A stretch of 64,000 nucleotides of DNA from Sphingomonadaceae bacterium (lineage in GTDB: Bacteria > Pseudomonadota > Alphaproteobacteria > Sphingomonadales > Sphingomonadaceae): NCBI GenBank assembly GCA_002863155.1, contig PKED01000146.1:1-64000 (forward strand), given 5' to 3'. A program made the translations under genes and the position numbers. The stretch's first letter is position 1. Every line of letters begins with the position of its first letter. The notes below the pieces were generated by a model that was not told where the DNA came from, ran no database searches, and saw only the letters and a program-made list of their open reading frames with translations. This document shows positions 18,970-27,697 of the stretch, one piece after another.

Positions 18970-19644
18970 ATGCCTTTTTCTGTTCGGGCCGCTGCGATTG
19001 CGGTCATCTTTGCGACGTCAACCTTTAATGCCGCCGGTACGCCGGGACTGGCCTTTGTGCTCGACAAGCCGCTTCGCGTCGCACCACTTCAGCCTCTCAA
19101 CGGGGCAACCACGACAAATGTTCCCATCGATCCGCAGCTGGCGACTACGCCCGTCGCAAGCGAAGTGACGACCGTTCCGGTTTCCGAGCCGGTCGATCCG
19201 GCAGCAGCGGAAGCCGCGCCGCAGGTGACTGCGACCACGCTGGCTGCTGCCGTCGCCGCGCAGTCGATGCCCGAATCGCTCGACGACGATCTGCGTTGCC
19301 TCGCCAGTGCGATCTATTATGAAGCCAAGGGCGAACCGCTCGCGGGCCAGCTCGGCGTTGCACATGTCATCCTCAACCGCACGCGTTCGGGCAAATTCCC
19401 CAAATCGGTGTGCGGTGTCGTCACCCAGCCGGGGCAGTTTTCGTTCGTGCGCGGTGGGCAGATGCCGATGCCGGCGACGCATAATGCCGCATGGCGGACG
19501 GCGGCAGCGATTGCCCGGATCGCAATCGACGAAGCCTGGGCGAGCCCGGTGCCGAAGGCGCTCTATTTTCACGCGACTCGCGTCTCGCCCAATTGGGGCA
19601 AGCAGCGCGTGGCGTCGATCGGTCGCCACGTCTTCTATCGCTGA
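18970..19644 (+). CDS. SleB-type cell-wall hydrolase, exported
   Basis: Probable periplasmic peptidoglycan hydrolase (224 aa). The N-terminus MPFSVRAAAIAVIFATSTFN is a short signal peptide or anchor followed by an Ala/Pro/Thr-rich linker to about residue 95. The hydrolase_2 (SleB) domain covers residues 98-224: LRCLASAIYYEAKGEP, the VAHVILNRTRSGKFPKSVC segment, a QFSF motif, and YFHATRVSPNW. The Glu in IYYEAKGE is the likely catalytic residue. A TATAAT at 18956-18961 lies only 8 bases before the ATG, so this mRNA may be nearly leaderless. Cell-wall remodelling is expected; the exact bond cleaved is not clear. Confidence 0.88.
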   Translation: MPFSVRAAAIAVIFATSTFNAAGTPGLAFVLDKPLRVAPLQPLNGATTTNVPIDPQLATTPVASEVTTVPVSEPVDPAAAEAAPQVTATTLAAAVAAQSMPESLDDDLRCLASAIYYEAKGEPLAGQLGVAHVILNRTRSGKFPKSVCGVVTQPGQFSFVRGGQMPMPATHNAAWRTAAAIARIAIDEAWASPVPKALYFHATRVSPNWGKQRVASIGRHVFYR

Positions 19645-19695
19645 ACGGCGTCAGCCCTCTTTCATTTGTTCGGCTAATGTTCTAGGCGGGCGGCG

Positions 19696-20187
19696 ATGAT
19701 GTCGCTGCCCGTTTCCGTTCTCGATCCCCATACGGCGCGGCTTTGCGCAGCCGATGTGGCGCGTGGCGTGACGCGGATGTTGCTGCGGCACGATCTGACC
19801 GCCATCGCCGAAGTGCCGCTCGACGGCGGGCGGCGAGCCGATCTGATGGCGGTCGATGCTCGCGGCGCGATTGTTATCGTCGAGATCAAGGTGTCGCGCG
19901 CCGATCTGCTCGGCGATGCTAAATGGACCGATTATCTGGCCCATTGCGACCGATTCTTCTGGGCGGTCCCGGCGGGATTCGATGTATCCCCACTCGACGG
20001 CCCTGCTTTTCTGCCGGACCGGACTGGGGTGATCGTCGCCGATCGCTATGACGGATCGATCATCCGCGAAGCCCATAGCGAGCCCTTGTCCGCGACGGCG
20101 CGACGCCGGGAAACGCTGGCGTTCGCGCGCCGTGCGGCGCGTCGCTTGGCGCTGCTGATCGATCCGGATGCCGAGGCGCTGACCTAG
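19696..20187 (+). CDS. mmcB: MmcB family DNA repair protein
   Basis: Putative PD-(D/E)xK nuclease-fold protein (163 aa). In Caulobacter MmcB works with the error-prone ImuAB-DnaE2 pathway after DNA damage. Visible: an N-terminal helical segment, then GGRRADLMAVDARG with the conserved Asp, IVIVEIKVSRADLLGDAKW with the ExK pair, and the CDRFFWAVP strand. The start is at one of two adjacent Met codons (19696). The TAG stop interlocks with the convergent ankyrin gene on a shared CTAG (20184-20187). No LexA box was identified in its short upstream region. Confidence 0.88.
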   Translation: MMSLPVSVLDPHTARLCAADVARGVTRMLLRHDLTAIAEVPLDGGRRADLMAVDARGAIVIVEIKVSRADLLGDAKWTDYLAHCDRFFWAVPAGFDVSPLDGPAFLPDRTGVIVADRYDGSIIREAHSEPLSATARRRETLAFARRAARRLALLIDPDAEALT

Positions 20188-20819
20188 AGGCTGGGGCCGA
20201 CCGTCGCGCGGCGATCGCGCTTGGGGATGTCGGCAAACATCGCCGCGATCGCCGGAAAGCGTTTGTCCTCGATCGCATAATCGCGTGCCGATCGTCCCGC
20301 AATCGTATCGACCTGATCAGGATTGGCGCCAGCGGCAAGCAGTTCGCGGATGATGTTGATGTTGCGCAGCTGTACCGCGCGGATCAGCGGCGTCTCGCCA
20401 GCCTGATTGCCAAGGTTCACGTTGGTCTTGCCCTTGATCAGATAGCTGACCACCGCGTCCGCGCCAGAAGTGATCGCCGCGAGCAGCGGCGTGTTGCCCC
20501 GCGCGTCGCGCAAATTGGGATTGGCGCCCTTTTGAAGCAGGAAGCGGGTGTAGAGCACGTCGTTGCGCTTGGCGACGATGTGGAGCGCCGTTTCGCGCGA
20601 ACTGTAATCCTGGGTGTTGACGACGGTGGTGCCGGGTTTGCTGAGGATCTCGCTGATCTCGGCGCCCTTGCCCTGATCCTTGCCGGCTTCGCGGATCGCC
20701 TCGAGGAATTTGTAACCGTCGGACTGGCCGAGCTGGGCGGTTGCCGGCGCGCTTGCGAGCAGCGCGGGGGCAACCATGCTGCCGACAATCGCAGCGATCC
20801 GGAAGGCACCTTTCATCAT
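20184..20819 (-). CDS. Exported ankyrin-repeat protein
   Basis: A 211-residue secreted protein. The N-terminus MMKGAFRIAAIVGSMVAPAL ends with a signal cleavage region near SAPATAQ, so it is expected in the periplasm. A short helical part (residues 33-60) precedes about four ankyrin units, recognisable from SRETALHIVAKRNDVLYTRF, ARGNTPLLAAITSGADAVV, AGETPLIRAVQLRNINIIRE and a final partial unit near AGRSARDYAIE. Ankyrin units bind protein partners; which partner is unknown. It converges on mmcB with an interlocked stop and diverges from the SCO gene. Confidence 0.85.
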   Translation of the reverse strand: MMKGAFRIAAIVGSMVAPALLASAPATAQLGQSDGYKFLEAIREAGKDQGKGAEISEILSKPGTTVVNTQDYSSRETALHIVAKRNDVLYTRFLLQKGANPNLRDARGNTPLLAAITSGADAVVSYLIKGKTNVNLGNQAGETPLIRAVQLRNINIIRELLAAGANPDQVDTIAGRSARDYAIEDKRFPAIAAMFADIPKRDRRATVGPSL

Positions 20820-20904
20820 CGTTACTCGTCATCCTGAAGCAGTTGCAGTCCGGCCCGACACGGGCTTGCATCGGCGCGGATACCAGATCATGGCTGATCG
20901 CGCT

Positions 20905-21492
20905 ATGAACCACCGCCATTTTGTCGCGTTGTCGCTGCTTGCCGCGGTCCCGCTCAATGCATGTTCCTCCCCGCCGGAAAAGGCACCGCTGGCGGGCGCC
21001 TCGATCGGCGGCCCCTTCTCGCTGATCAATCAGGATGGGCGGGTCACCAGCGATCGCGATTTCGCGGGCATGTATCGTATCGTCTATTTCGGCTACACCT
21101 ATTGCCCCGATGTCTGCCCGGTCGATGTGCAGAATCTGGCCGCCGCGCTCAAACTGGTCGAGCGCCGCGACCCAGCGCTCGGCGCGCGCATCGTGCCTAT
21201 CTTCGTGACGGTCGACCCGGCGCGCGACACGCCCCCGGTCCTGAAGCAGTTCGTCGGCGCGTTCCACCCGCGCATGGTCGGGCTGACGGGCACGCCTGAA
21301 CAGATCGCCGCCGTCGCCAAGGCCTATGCGATCTTCTATCGCGCACAGCCACCGGCGGCGGGCGGCGCCTATATCGTCGATCATTCGCGCCAAGCCTATC
21401 TGTTCGGTCCTGACGGCAAGCCGATCGCTCTGCTGTCGCAGGACGGCAAGCCCGAGCTGATCGCCGACGAGATCGAGCGCTGGGCGCGATGA
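20905..21492 (+). CDS. SCO1/SenC copper chaperone lipoprotein
   Basis: Copper chaperone for cytochrome c oxidase assembly, with a thioredoxin fold (195 aa). I chose the ATG at 20905 because it puts a signal and lipobox PLNAC at Cys20, the lipid-attachment residue; an ATG at 20890 would add five residues. The copper site is YTYCPDVCPVD (Cys67 and Cys71) with the conserved His in YIVDHSRQAY further on. The IFVTVDPARDTPPVLKQ region is characteristic. Its stop overlaps the next gene (ATGA). I see no cytochrome oxidase genes in the window. Confidence 0.92.
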   Translation: MNHRHFVALSLLAAVPLNACSSPPEKAPLAGASIGGPFSLINQDGRVTSDRDFAGMYRIVYFGYTYCPDVCPVDVQNLAAALKLVERRDPALGARIVPIFVTVDPARDTPPVLKQFVGAFHPRMVGLTGTPEQIAAVAKAYAIFYRAQPPAAGGAYIVDHSRQAYLFGPDGKPIALLSQDGKPELIADEIERWAR

Positions 21493-21923
21493 GCGAGCGA
21501 TTCTGGGAAGATACGCCGCTCGAAAAGCTCGATCGCGCGCAGTGGGAGGCGCTGTGCGACGGCTGCGGCAAATGCTGCATCCACAAGCTCGAGGACGATG
21601 AAACCGGCGAACTTTATCCGACGAACGTTGCTTGCAGGCTGCTCGATCGGCGGACCGCGCAGTGTTCGAACTACAAGCACCGCCACGCCTTTGTCCGGGA
21701 ATGCGTGCGGCTGACTCCTGCCAAGCTGGCGACGATCGACTGGCTGCCTTCGACCTGTGCCTATCGCCTGCGCGCTGACGGCGAGCAACTGGCCGAATGG
21801 CATTATCTGGTCTGCGGCGATCGCGAGGCGGTGCACCGTGCCGGCATCTCGGTGCGCGGCTGGACGATTTCAGAGGACGATGCCGGCGACCTCGAATTCC
21901 ATGTCACCGATCGGCCGCTGTGA
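21489..21923 (+). CDS. YcgN/UPF0260 family cysteine-cluster protein
   Basis: A 144-residue protein of the UPF0260 (YcgN) family, with a CxxC-rich zinc- or iron-sulphur-like signature. The N-terminal WEALCDGCGKCCIHKLED contains the CDGCGKCC cluster; later cysteines are in VACRLLD, CSNYKHRH, RECVRL and the CAYRL and VCGDRE segments. Function is not established; the pattern suggests metal binding. It overlaps the SCO gene by 4 bp at its start and overlaps the downstream metallopeptidase GTG at its stop. Confidence 0.9.
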   Translation: MSERFWEDTPLEKLDRAQWEALCDGCGKCCIHKLEDDETGELYPTNVACRLLDRRTAQCSNYKHRHAFVRECVRLTPAKLATIDWLPSTCAYRLRADGEQLAEWHYLVCGDREAVHRAGISVRGWTISEDDAGDLEFHVTDRPL

Positions 21924-22615
21924 CGGGCGGCGCGCCGGTATCTGCGGCCCCGATCAAGGTCGTCCGCCATGCGCGTGCTCGGCGGGCGCGGCTCAGCATC
22001 GATCCGGCGACGGGCACGGTCAGGCTGACCTTGCCGACGCGCGCGCCCGCCGGTCCGGCACTGCGCTGGGCGGCGGAGAAGGCTGCGTGGATCGCCGCTG
22101 AACGTGCCAAGTTGCCGACGGCCATCCCGTTCGTGCCCGGCGCGACTTTTCCGTTTCGCGACGGATCCTTGATGATCGCCTGGCGCGCGGACGCGCCGCG
22201 CCGTGTCGTTCGAGATGGCCCCACGCTCTATTGTGGCGGACCGGTCGAAGCGATTTCCGGCCGTGTCACACGCTGGCTCCGCGCGCAGGCGCTCGATCTG
22301 TTAACGGCTGAAACCGAACGATTCGCCGCGCAGGCCGGGGTGGCGGTGAGCAATGTCTCGATCGGCGATCCGCGCGGACGCTGGGGCAGTTGTTCGTCGC
22401 GGGGCGCGATCCGGTATAGCTGGCGACTGATTCTGGCGCCCGACTTTGTCCGGCAGGCAACGGTGGCCCATGAAGTCTCGCACCTTATCCACATGAATCA
22501 CGGTGCCGATTTTCACGCGCTGGTCGCAACGCTGGTCGGCGGCGATGCCGATCGTTCGCGCACGTGGCTGAGGCGCCACGGCGCCGCGCTTCACTGGGTT
22601 GGGCGTTCGGGCTGA
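21920..22615 (+). CDS. YgjP-like zinc metallopeptidase (M48/SprT-like)
   Basis: Zinc metallopeptidase-like protein (231 aa) of the YgjP/DUF45 group. The GTG at 21920 overlaps the upstream stop (GTGA); longer extensions lie in the previous gene. The motif VAHEVSHLIHMNHGADFHAL gives HExxH plus a downstream His ligand, and the family segment DPRGRWGSCSSRGAIRYSW precedes it. The N-terminal part holds conserved VRHARARRARLSIDPATG. It may act as a chaperone-protease or an enzyme on nucleotide-linked substrates; I cannot tell. Its 3' end overlaps the convergent PBP gene by 25 bp. Confidence 0.88.
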   Translation: MTGGAPVSAAPIKVVRHARARRARLSIDPATGTVRLTLPTRAPAGPALRWAAEKAAWIAAERAKLPTAIPFVPGATFPFRDGSLMIAWRADAPRRVVRDGPTLYCGGPVEAISGRVTRWLRAQALDLLTAETERFAAQAGVAVSNVSIGDPRGRWGSCSSRGAIRYSWRLILAPDFVRQATVAHEVSHLIHMNHGADFHALVATLVGGDADRSRTWLRRHGAALHWVGRSG

Positions 22616-24669
22616 GGCGGCGGCGGTCGGCTCGGCCGGTTGAGCGTGCGGTCGAGCCATTCGTCGTCGAGCCGGTCGCCCGGCGCACGATCGCGGGGCG
22701 GTGCTCGGTCGGCGGGCAGCACATCCTGATCAGGATCGGCGAACGGATCGGGCTGCGTCGTACCGGGCTGCTCGATTGGATTGCCGTCGGGATCGACGAA
22801 CAGGCCGTTATCGGGCTCGCCGAAATAATCCTCCTCGCCGATCCCGGCTTCGGCATCGGGCAGCGTCAGGCCGGTGTCGAACTGCTCGACGGGCCGCTTC
22901 GCGACCGCGACCTTCATGAATGCGGCGAAGGCGCGTGCGGGCGCGGTGCCGCCGTGCAGCCCGGCAACCGAGCGTGCATCGTCGCGCCCCATCCAAACGC
23001 CCGTCGTCAACCCGCTCGAAAATCCCAGGAACCAGCCGTCCTTGGTCGACGTCGTCGTGCCCGTCTTGCCCGCTACCGGGCGACCGATCTGCGCGGCCCG
23101 GCCGGTGCCGGTATTGACCGCCGTCTGGAGCAGATCGGTCATCGCCTGGGCGACGAAGGGCGCGACAAGCACCTGGCTGCGATCGACTTCGTGCGCATAG
23201 ATGGTGACGCCATTGGCGGTGACCTTGGTAATGCCAAACGGCGTCACCGCGATGCCCTTGTTGCCGACCGAAGCGAAGGCGCGCGTCATGTCGATCAGCC
23301 GGACATTGTTGGTGCCGAGCACCATCGCCGGATTGGTGTTGACGGGCGTGGTGATCCCGAACCGCCGGGCCATGTCGGCAATCGTGCCGAACCCGATCTG
23401 GTCGCCGATCTTCGCCGCGACGGTGTTGATCGAATAGGCAAAGGCGTTGCGAAGCGTCGTCGGGCCGATGTTGCGGCGCGAATCGTTGCGCGGCGTCCAG
23501 CCGTTGATCGTCACCGGTTCGTCGACGACCTGATCCTCGGGCTTTTGCCCGGCTTCGAGCGCGGCTAGATAGACGAACAGCTTGAACGCCGATCCCGGCT
23601 GGCGCTCGGCCTGAGTCGCACGGTTGTAGATTGACGAGACATAGTCCCTGCCGCCGACCATCGCCCGCACCGCCCCATCGCGGTCGAGCGCAACGAGTGC
23701 GCCTTGTGTTCCCGATGGCGCGTTAGCGCGGATCGCCGCATCGGCCGCCTTTTGTGCGCCGAGGTCGAGCGTGGTCCACACTTCGAGCGGACGGGTCGTC
23801 TCATCGATCAGCACCTCGAGCTGCGGGAGCGCCCAGTCGGTGAAATAGCGCACGCTGTTCTGGCGCGGCTCGGGCACGAAGCGCACGCCGGACAAGTTGA
23901 TCGACGAGGCCGATCCCGGCGCGATCTTGCCGGTTTCCTCCATCAGGCGAATGACCACGCCGGCGCGGCCCTTTGCCGCCTCGATATCGGCAGTCGGCGA
24001 GTAATGGGACGGCGCCTTGACCAGGCCCGCTATGACCGCGGCTTCGCTGAGGCTCAGCCGTTCGGCGCCATGGCCGAAGAATTTGCGCGAGGCGGCGTCC
24101 ACGCCGTAAGCGCCGCCGCCGAAATAGACCTTGTTCAGATAGAGTTCGAGAATCTGGTCCTTGGTGAATTTGCGTTCGAGCGCGAGGGCGAGGATCGCTT
24201 CGCGCAGCTTGCGACCGACCGAATAGCTGTTCGACAGGAAGATCGTCCGCGCGACCTGCTGAGTGATCGTCGATGCGCCCTGCAAGCGGCGCCCATTGCC
24301 CCGATTTTCGATCGCGAAGCGCGTGATCCGCACCAAGGCGACCGGGTCGACGCCGGGGTGCGAGCGATAGCGGCGATCCTCGACCGCGATGGTCGCGTCG
24401 CGCATGACCGCCGGGATCCGTTCATAGGGCAGCCAGTCGCCGAAGCTCGGGCCGAGCGAGGCGATCACCGTGCCGTCGGCGGCGTGGACGCGGATCATCT
24501 GGCCGTTGGGCGAGGACTTCAATTCCTCGAAACTCGGCAGGCTGGCGCGTGCGACATAGACCGCGATGACCAGCGCAATGAAGCCCGCGACCGCCAGACC
24601 GATCAGGATCTGGACCGTCAGCACCAGGCGGCGTCGCCACAGCGGTTTGGTCAGGGAAGCGCGTGCCAT
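22591..24669 (-). CDS. Class A penicillin-binding protein (transglycosylase-transpeptidase)
   Basis: Bifunctional peptidoglycan synthase (692 aa) anchored in the inner membrane. The short cytoplasmic tail and one transmembrane helix span residues 15-40. The GT51 glycosyltransferase domain has EDRRYRSHPGVD with catalytic Glu97, QGASTITQQVARTIFL and the RKFTKDQILELYLN motif. The transpeptidase domain has RQPGSAFK (Ser360, Lys363), YSINTV as SxN, and GKTGTT as KTG. The C-terminal tail is Asp/Pro/Arg-rich. At 692 aa it is shorter than typical PBP1A and lacks a large insertion domain. It follows msrB by 54 bp on the same strand. Confidence 0.94.
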   Translation of the reverse strand: MARASLTKPLWRRRLVLTVQILIGLAVAGFIALVIAVYVARASLPSFEELKSSPNGQMIRVHAADGTVIASLGPSFGDWLPYERIPAVMRDATIAVEDRRYRSHPGVDPVALVRITRFAIENRGNGRRLQGASTITQQVARTIFLSNSYSVGRKLREAILALALERKFTKDQILELYLNKVYFGGGAYGVDAASRKFFGHGAERLSLSEAAVIAGLVKAPSHYSPTADIEAAKGRAGVVIRLMEETGKIAPGSASSINLSGVRFVPEPRQNSVRYFTDWALPQLEVLIDETTRPLEVWTTLDLGAQKAADAAIRANAPSGTQGALVALDRDGAVRAMVGGRDYVSSIYNRATQAERQPGSAFKLFVYLAALEAGQKPEDQVVDEPVTINGWTPRNDSRRNIGPTTLRNAFAYSINTVAAKIGDQIGFGTIADMARRFGITTPVNTNPAMVLGTNNVRLIDMTRAFASVGNKGIAVTPFGITKVTANGVTIYAHEVDRSQVLVAPFVAQAMTDLLQTAVNTGTGRAAQIGRPVAGKTGTTTSTKDGWFLGFSSGLTTGVWMGRDDARSVAGLHGGTAPARAFAAFMKVAVAKRPVEQFDTGLTLPDAEAGIGEEDYFGEPDNGLFVDPDGNPIEQPGTTQPDPFADPDQDVLPADRAPPRDRAPGDRLDDEWLDRTLNRPSRPPPPQPERPTQ

Positions 24670-24723
24670 CGAAGCGTCGCGGAATAGGGCTTTGCGTCCG
24701 ACCCTACAAGCGGTTCGATCGCA

Positions 24724-25122
24724 TCATCCGCCGCGCGGCCGAAAGCTGAGGCTGACCGAGTTCATGCAGTAGCGCAGCCCGGTCGGCCTCGGTCCGTCGG
24801 GAAAGACATGGCCGAGATGGCCGTCGCAGCGCGCACAGCGCGATTCGACACGCCGCATGCCATGGCTGTCGTCCCGGTGATCGGTGACATGGTCGGGCGC
24901 GATCGGCTGGGTAAAGCTTGGCCAGCCCGAACCCGAATCATATTTGTCGGCACTGTCGAACAGGTCGAGCCCGCACCCCGCACAGGCATAGATGCCGTCG
25001 GCCTTGTTGTCGTTATAGTTGCCGGTAAAGGCCCGCTCCGTGCCCGCCTCGCGCAGCACATGATATTGTTCGGGGGTCAGCCGAGTACGCCATTCGCTTT
25101 CGGGGAGGTCGAGCTTGTCCAT
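24724..25122 (-). CDS. msrB: Peptide-methionine (R)-S-oxide reductase
   Basis: Reduces methionine-R-sulfoxide in proteins (132 aa). The start [20 protein letters not shown] at 25122 is the family N-terminus; upstream frame extension lies in non-coding and MFS sequence. The zinc Cys pairs are Cys47/Cys50 (CAGC) and Cys96/Cys99 (CARC), and the catalytic Cys119 is in [23 protein letters not shown] and [10 protein letters not shown] are typical. It is separated from the MFS gene by 128 bp with no strong regulatory motif that I could see. Confidence 0.97.
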   Translation of the reverse strand: MDKLDLPESEWRTRLTPEQYHVLREAGTERAFTGNYNDNKADGIYACAGCGLDLFDSADKYDSGSGWPSFTQPIAPDHVTDHRDDSHGMRRVESRCARCDGHLGHVFPDGPRPTGLRYCMNSVSLSFRPRGG

Positions 25123-25250
25123 GGATACTCCGCAACGGCCGGGTGGATGACGCCTAAAGATGGTTTCGCGATCGCGATCGGCAAGGGGGCGCATCGTCCA
25201 ACCTCGTAGCCTTGCCGTCCGACCGGTCATGCCGCCGGGGCAGCTGCTCG

Positions 25251-26504
25251 CTAACAGGGCCGCTTGCTTATCGGCACCCTGATCAGCCCGGCGCAGCCCG
25301 CCGCGACCAGCGCGCCGACCGCCGACAGCTGCAGCACGATGATCATCCGACCCGCATCGCCGCCGCCGTCGCCGATGACCGCCAAGGTCACGAGTGGTGC
25401 GAGGATGCCGGGCAGGGTGTTGGTGAGGTTCATCACCCCGAGCAGCGTCGCCCGCCGCGCGCTTGCCGAGATCAGCTGGGCGACCAGCGCGCTGTCGACT
25501 GCCAGAAACCCCGCGAGGCCGATCGCGAACAGCGCATAGGCCATCACGACAAGCGGCCATAGCGCCATCACCGCGAGCATCGCCATGCTGATCGCGACCA
25601 GCACCGCCGATCCGGACAGCACGACCTGCCGATGGCGGGCATGGTCTGAAAGCCAGCCGACCAGCAATCCGCCCAGCACCGACGCGATCGTGAAGGCCAG
25701 CGACAGCAACCCGACCGCCGCCGAAATCGCCGTCGCGCTCGCACCCGGCCGTGCAACATAAGCCACGTAATAATAGAGATAGGGCAGGATCGCCGCCGCC
25801 GCGAACTGGACAAGCAGCCTTGCGATCCAGGCCAGCGCGAAATTGCCGGCCAGCCCGGTGCGGTCGCGAGCGGTATCGCTTGCAGGTGGCGCAACCGATG
25901 GCTCGATCCGGGCAGGTGCGCTCCAGAACAGGGCCAGCGGTGCCACGAGCACTACGGTCGCCACCGCCATCGCGCCTAACTGCCCCAGCGGTCCGATCGA
26001 CGGTACAGCTGCAAGTCCTGCGACCGACAGCGAGCCGACCGGCAGCGCCAGGCCGAGCCAACCCGCCATACGGCCCTTCGCCGCATCAGGGATATGGTCG
26101 ACCATCAGCGCGAACAGGGGCGACAACAGGCCGTTGAGCGCAAGCTGGAAGGCGAGCACGGCCAGCATCAATTCGGCGAAGTCCTGCGCCGCCGCCAGTG
26201 CGCCCAGGGCGGCAACCACCGCGGTCAGGCCGATCAACACCATTCGCCGCCGATCGCCGTGGCGCCGGTACAGCATGTCGCTGAGGTAGCCCGCGCCGAT
26301 ATTGCCGACCGCTGCCATCACGCCGCCTGCGGCGAGCAGCCAGCTCAGTGCCTGGACCTGAGCCGCACTGCCATCGATTGCGTCGATCTGCGCGATCTTG
26401 GCGGGCAGCACCAGCGCGCCGAGCGGCATGAAGGCGATGAAGGCGCCGAACATCGCCAGCACATAGAGGATCGCAAAGCGTCGCGGCGTTGCTCCAAGCG
26501 CCAT
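25251..26504 (-). CDS. MFS transporter, probably sugar or oligosaccharide uptake
   Basis: Major facilitator superfamily permease (417 aa) with about 12 hydrophobic segments, the first being [21 protein letters not shown] loop between helices 2 and 3 holds [16 protein letters not shown] and the central loop is long and Pro/Thr-rich. Its ATG overlaps the lacI stop by one base (TGATG), so it is in an operon with the regulator and the glycoside hydrolases upstream. The likely role is moving the sugars released by these enzymes across the inner membrane; the substrate is inferred only from context. Confidence 0.85.
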   Translation of the reverse strand: MALGATPRRFAILYVLAMFGAFIAFMPLGALVLPAKIAQIDAIDGSAAQVQALSWLLAAGGVMAAVGNIGAGYLSDMLYRRHGDRRRMVLIGLTAVVAALGALAAAQDFAELMLAVLAFQLALNGLLSPLFALMVDHIPDAAKGRMAGWLGLALPVGSLSVAGLAAVPSIGPLGQLGAMAVATVVLVAPLALFWSAPARIEPSVAPPASDTARDRTGLAGNFALAWIARLLVQFAAAAILPYLYYYVAYVARPGASATAISAAVGLLSLAFTIASVLGGLLVGWLSDHARHRQVVLSGSAVLVAISMAMLAVMALWPLVVMAYALFAIGLAGFLAVDSALVAQLISASARRATLLGVMNLTNTLPGILAPLVTLAVIGDGGGDAGRMIIVLQLSAVGALVAAGCAGLIRVPISKRPC

Positions 26505-27556
26505 CAGGCGCTGCGTCGGGCGCTGCTCTGGCGCTCGATCAGTTCGAACGGCAGGATATGATCGCCAACGGCCGCATCGCCGTCGCGGGCCGCGATCAGC
26601 TTGGTGCAGATCGTCGCCGCAAGGGCCGAGATCGGCTGCCGGATTGCGGTCAACGGTGGTACGCTGAAGCGTACGCCCGGCGTGTCGTCGAAGCTGACGA
26701 CCGACAAAGCATCGGGAATGGCGATCCCGGCATCGGCGGCCACGTGAAGCACGGCAAAGGCCATTTCGTCGTTGCTCGCGATGACAGCGGTCGGCGGGTC
26801 GGGCAGTTGCAGGATCCGCTCCATTGCCGCTGCGCCCGAGGCGAAGCTGAAATCGCCGTGCTGGACATCGCCGTCGCGCACCGGCAGCCCCGCCGCCGCC
26901 ATCGCCGCCGCATAGCCCTGCTCGCGCGCGTCGGACGCCGCATAGCGTGCGCTGCCGGAAATGAAGGCGATCCGGCGGTGGCCGAGCCCGACCAGATGAT
27001 CGACCGCCGCCGCCGCGGCGTCATGATCACTCATGAAGACATTGATGCCGTCATCATGTCGCGCCGACGATCCCATCCGGCCAAAGGCGATGCCGCGCCG
27101 TGTCAGCAGCGCCGCCAGCTCGGCATTCTCGCTGTGCGGCGGGGTGAGGATCACGCCGTCCGGGCGCAGCGAGGACAGCACACGATCGAGTTGCCTGGTC
27201 GCCTGTGCAGACGCGGTGTCGATCAGTTCGAACAGCAGGTGATAGCCATGCGCTTCGCATGTGAGCATGCCGCCGTGCAGCATCTGGTCGACCCAGTCGT
27301 TGCCGCGCCCGGCCCGCCAATTCTCGATCGTGCGGGCGCGATCGTTGATCGCAACGATCAGATAGGATCGGCCCCCGCCCATGCGCCGTGCCGCTTGATT
27401 GGGGACATAGCCGAGCTCTTCGATCGCACCCAAAATGCGTTCGCGTACCAGCGGCTTCACATTGGGGCCGTTGTTGATCACGCGTGAGACGGTCTGCCGT
27501 GACACCCCGGCCGCCCGCGCGACATCTTCGATCGTCAGCGAGGCCTGTTTCGCCAT
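26504..27556 (-). CDS. LacI-family transcriptional regulator
   Basis: DNA-binding regulator (350 aa). The N-terminal helix-turn-helix is TIEDVARAAGVSRQTVSRVI with the hinge NQAARRMGGGRSYLIVAIN; the rest is a periplasmic-binding-protein-like sugar-sensing domain (SGSARYAASDAREQGYAAAM and the AVIASNDEMAFAVLHV segment). It lies between the GH3 gene (141 bp upstream) and the MFS transporter (1-bp overlap). The best candidate operators are the paired inverted repeats at 34061-34097. It would probably act as a repressor relieved by a released sugar; the inducer is unknown. Confidence 0.92.
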   Translation of the reverse strand: MAKQASLTIEDVARAAGVSRQTVSRVINNGPNVKPLVRERILGAIEELGYVPNQAARRMGGGRSYLIVAINDRARTIENWRAGRGNDWVDQMLHGGMLTCEAHGYHLLFELIDTASAQATRQLDRVLSSLRPDGVILTPPHSENAELAALLTRRGIAFGRMGSSARHDDGINVFMSDHDAAAAAVDHLVGLGHRRIAFISGSARYAASDAREQGYAAAMAAAGLPVRDGDVQHGDFSFASGAAAMERILQLPDPPTAVIASNDEMAFAVLHVAADAGIAIPDALSVVSFDDTPGVRFSVPPLTAIRQPISALAATICTKLIAARDGDAAVGDHILPFELIERQSSARRSA

Positions 27557-27697
27557 CCCTTCGTCGTTCCTGCCTTTGAACCCCGACGGCCGCTGCCTTG
27601 CCGCGCCCGATCACCCGTTTTCAGATCGCTCGTCTTCAGATCACCGCGCGCTTACCGTGGCACAGCCGCGCTGCCAATGCCGTCGCGCCGGCTTTGC

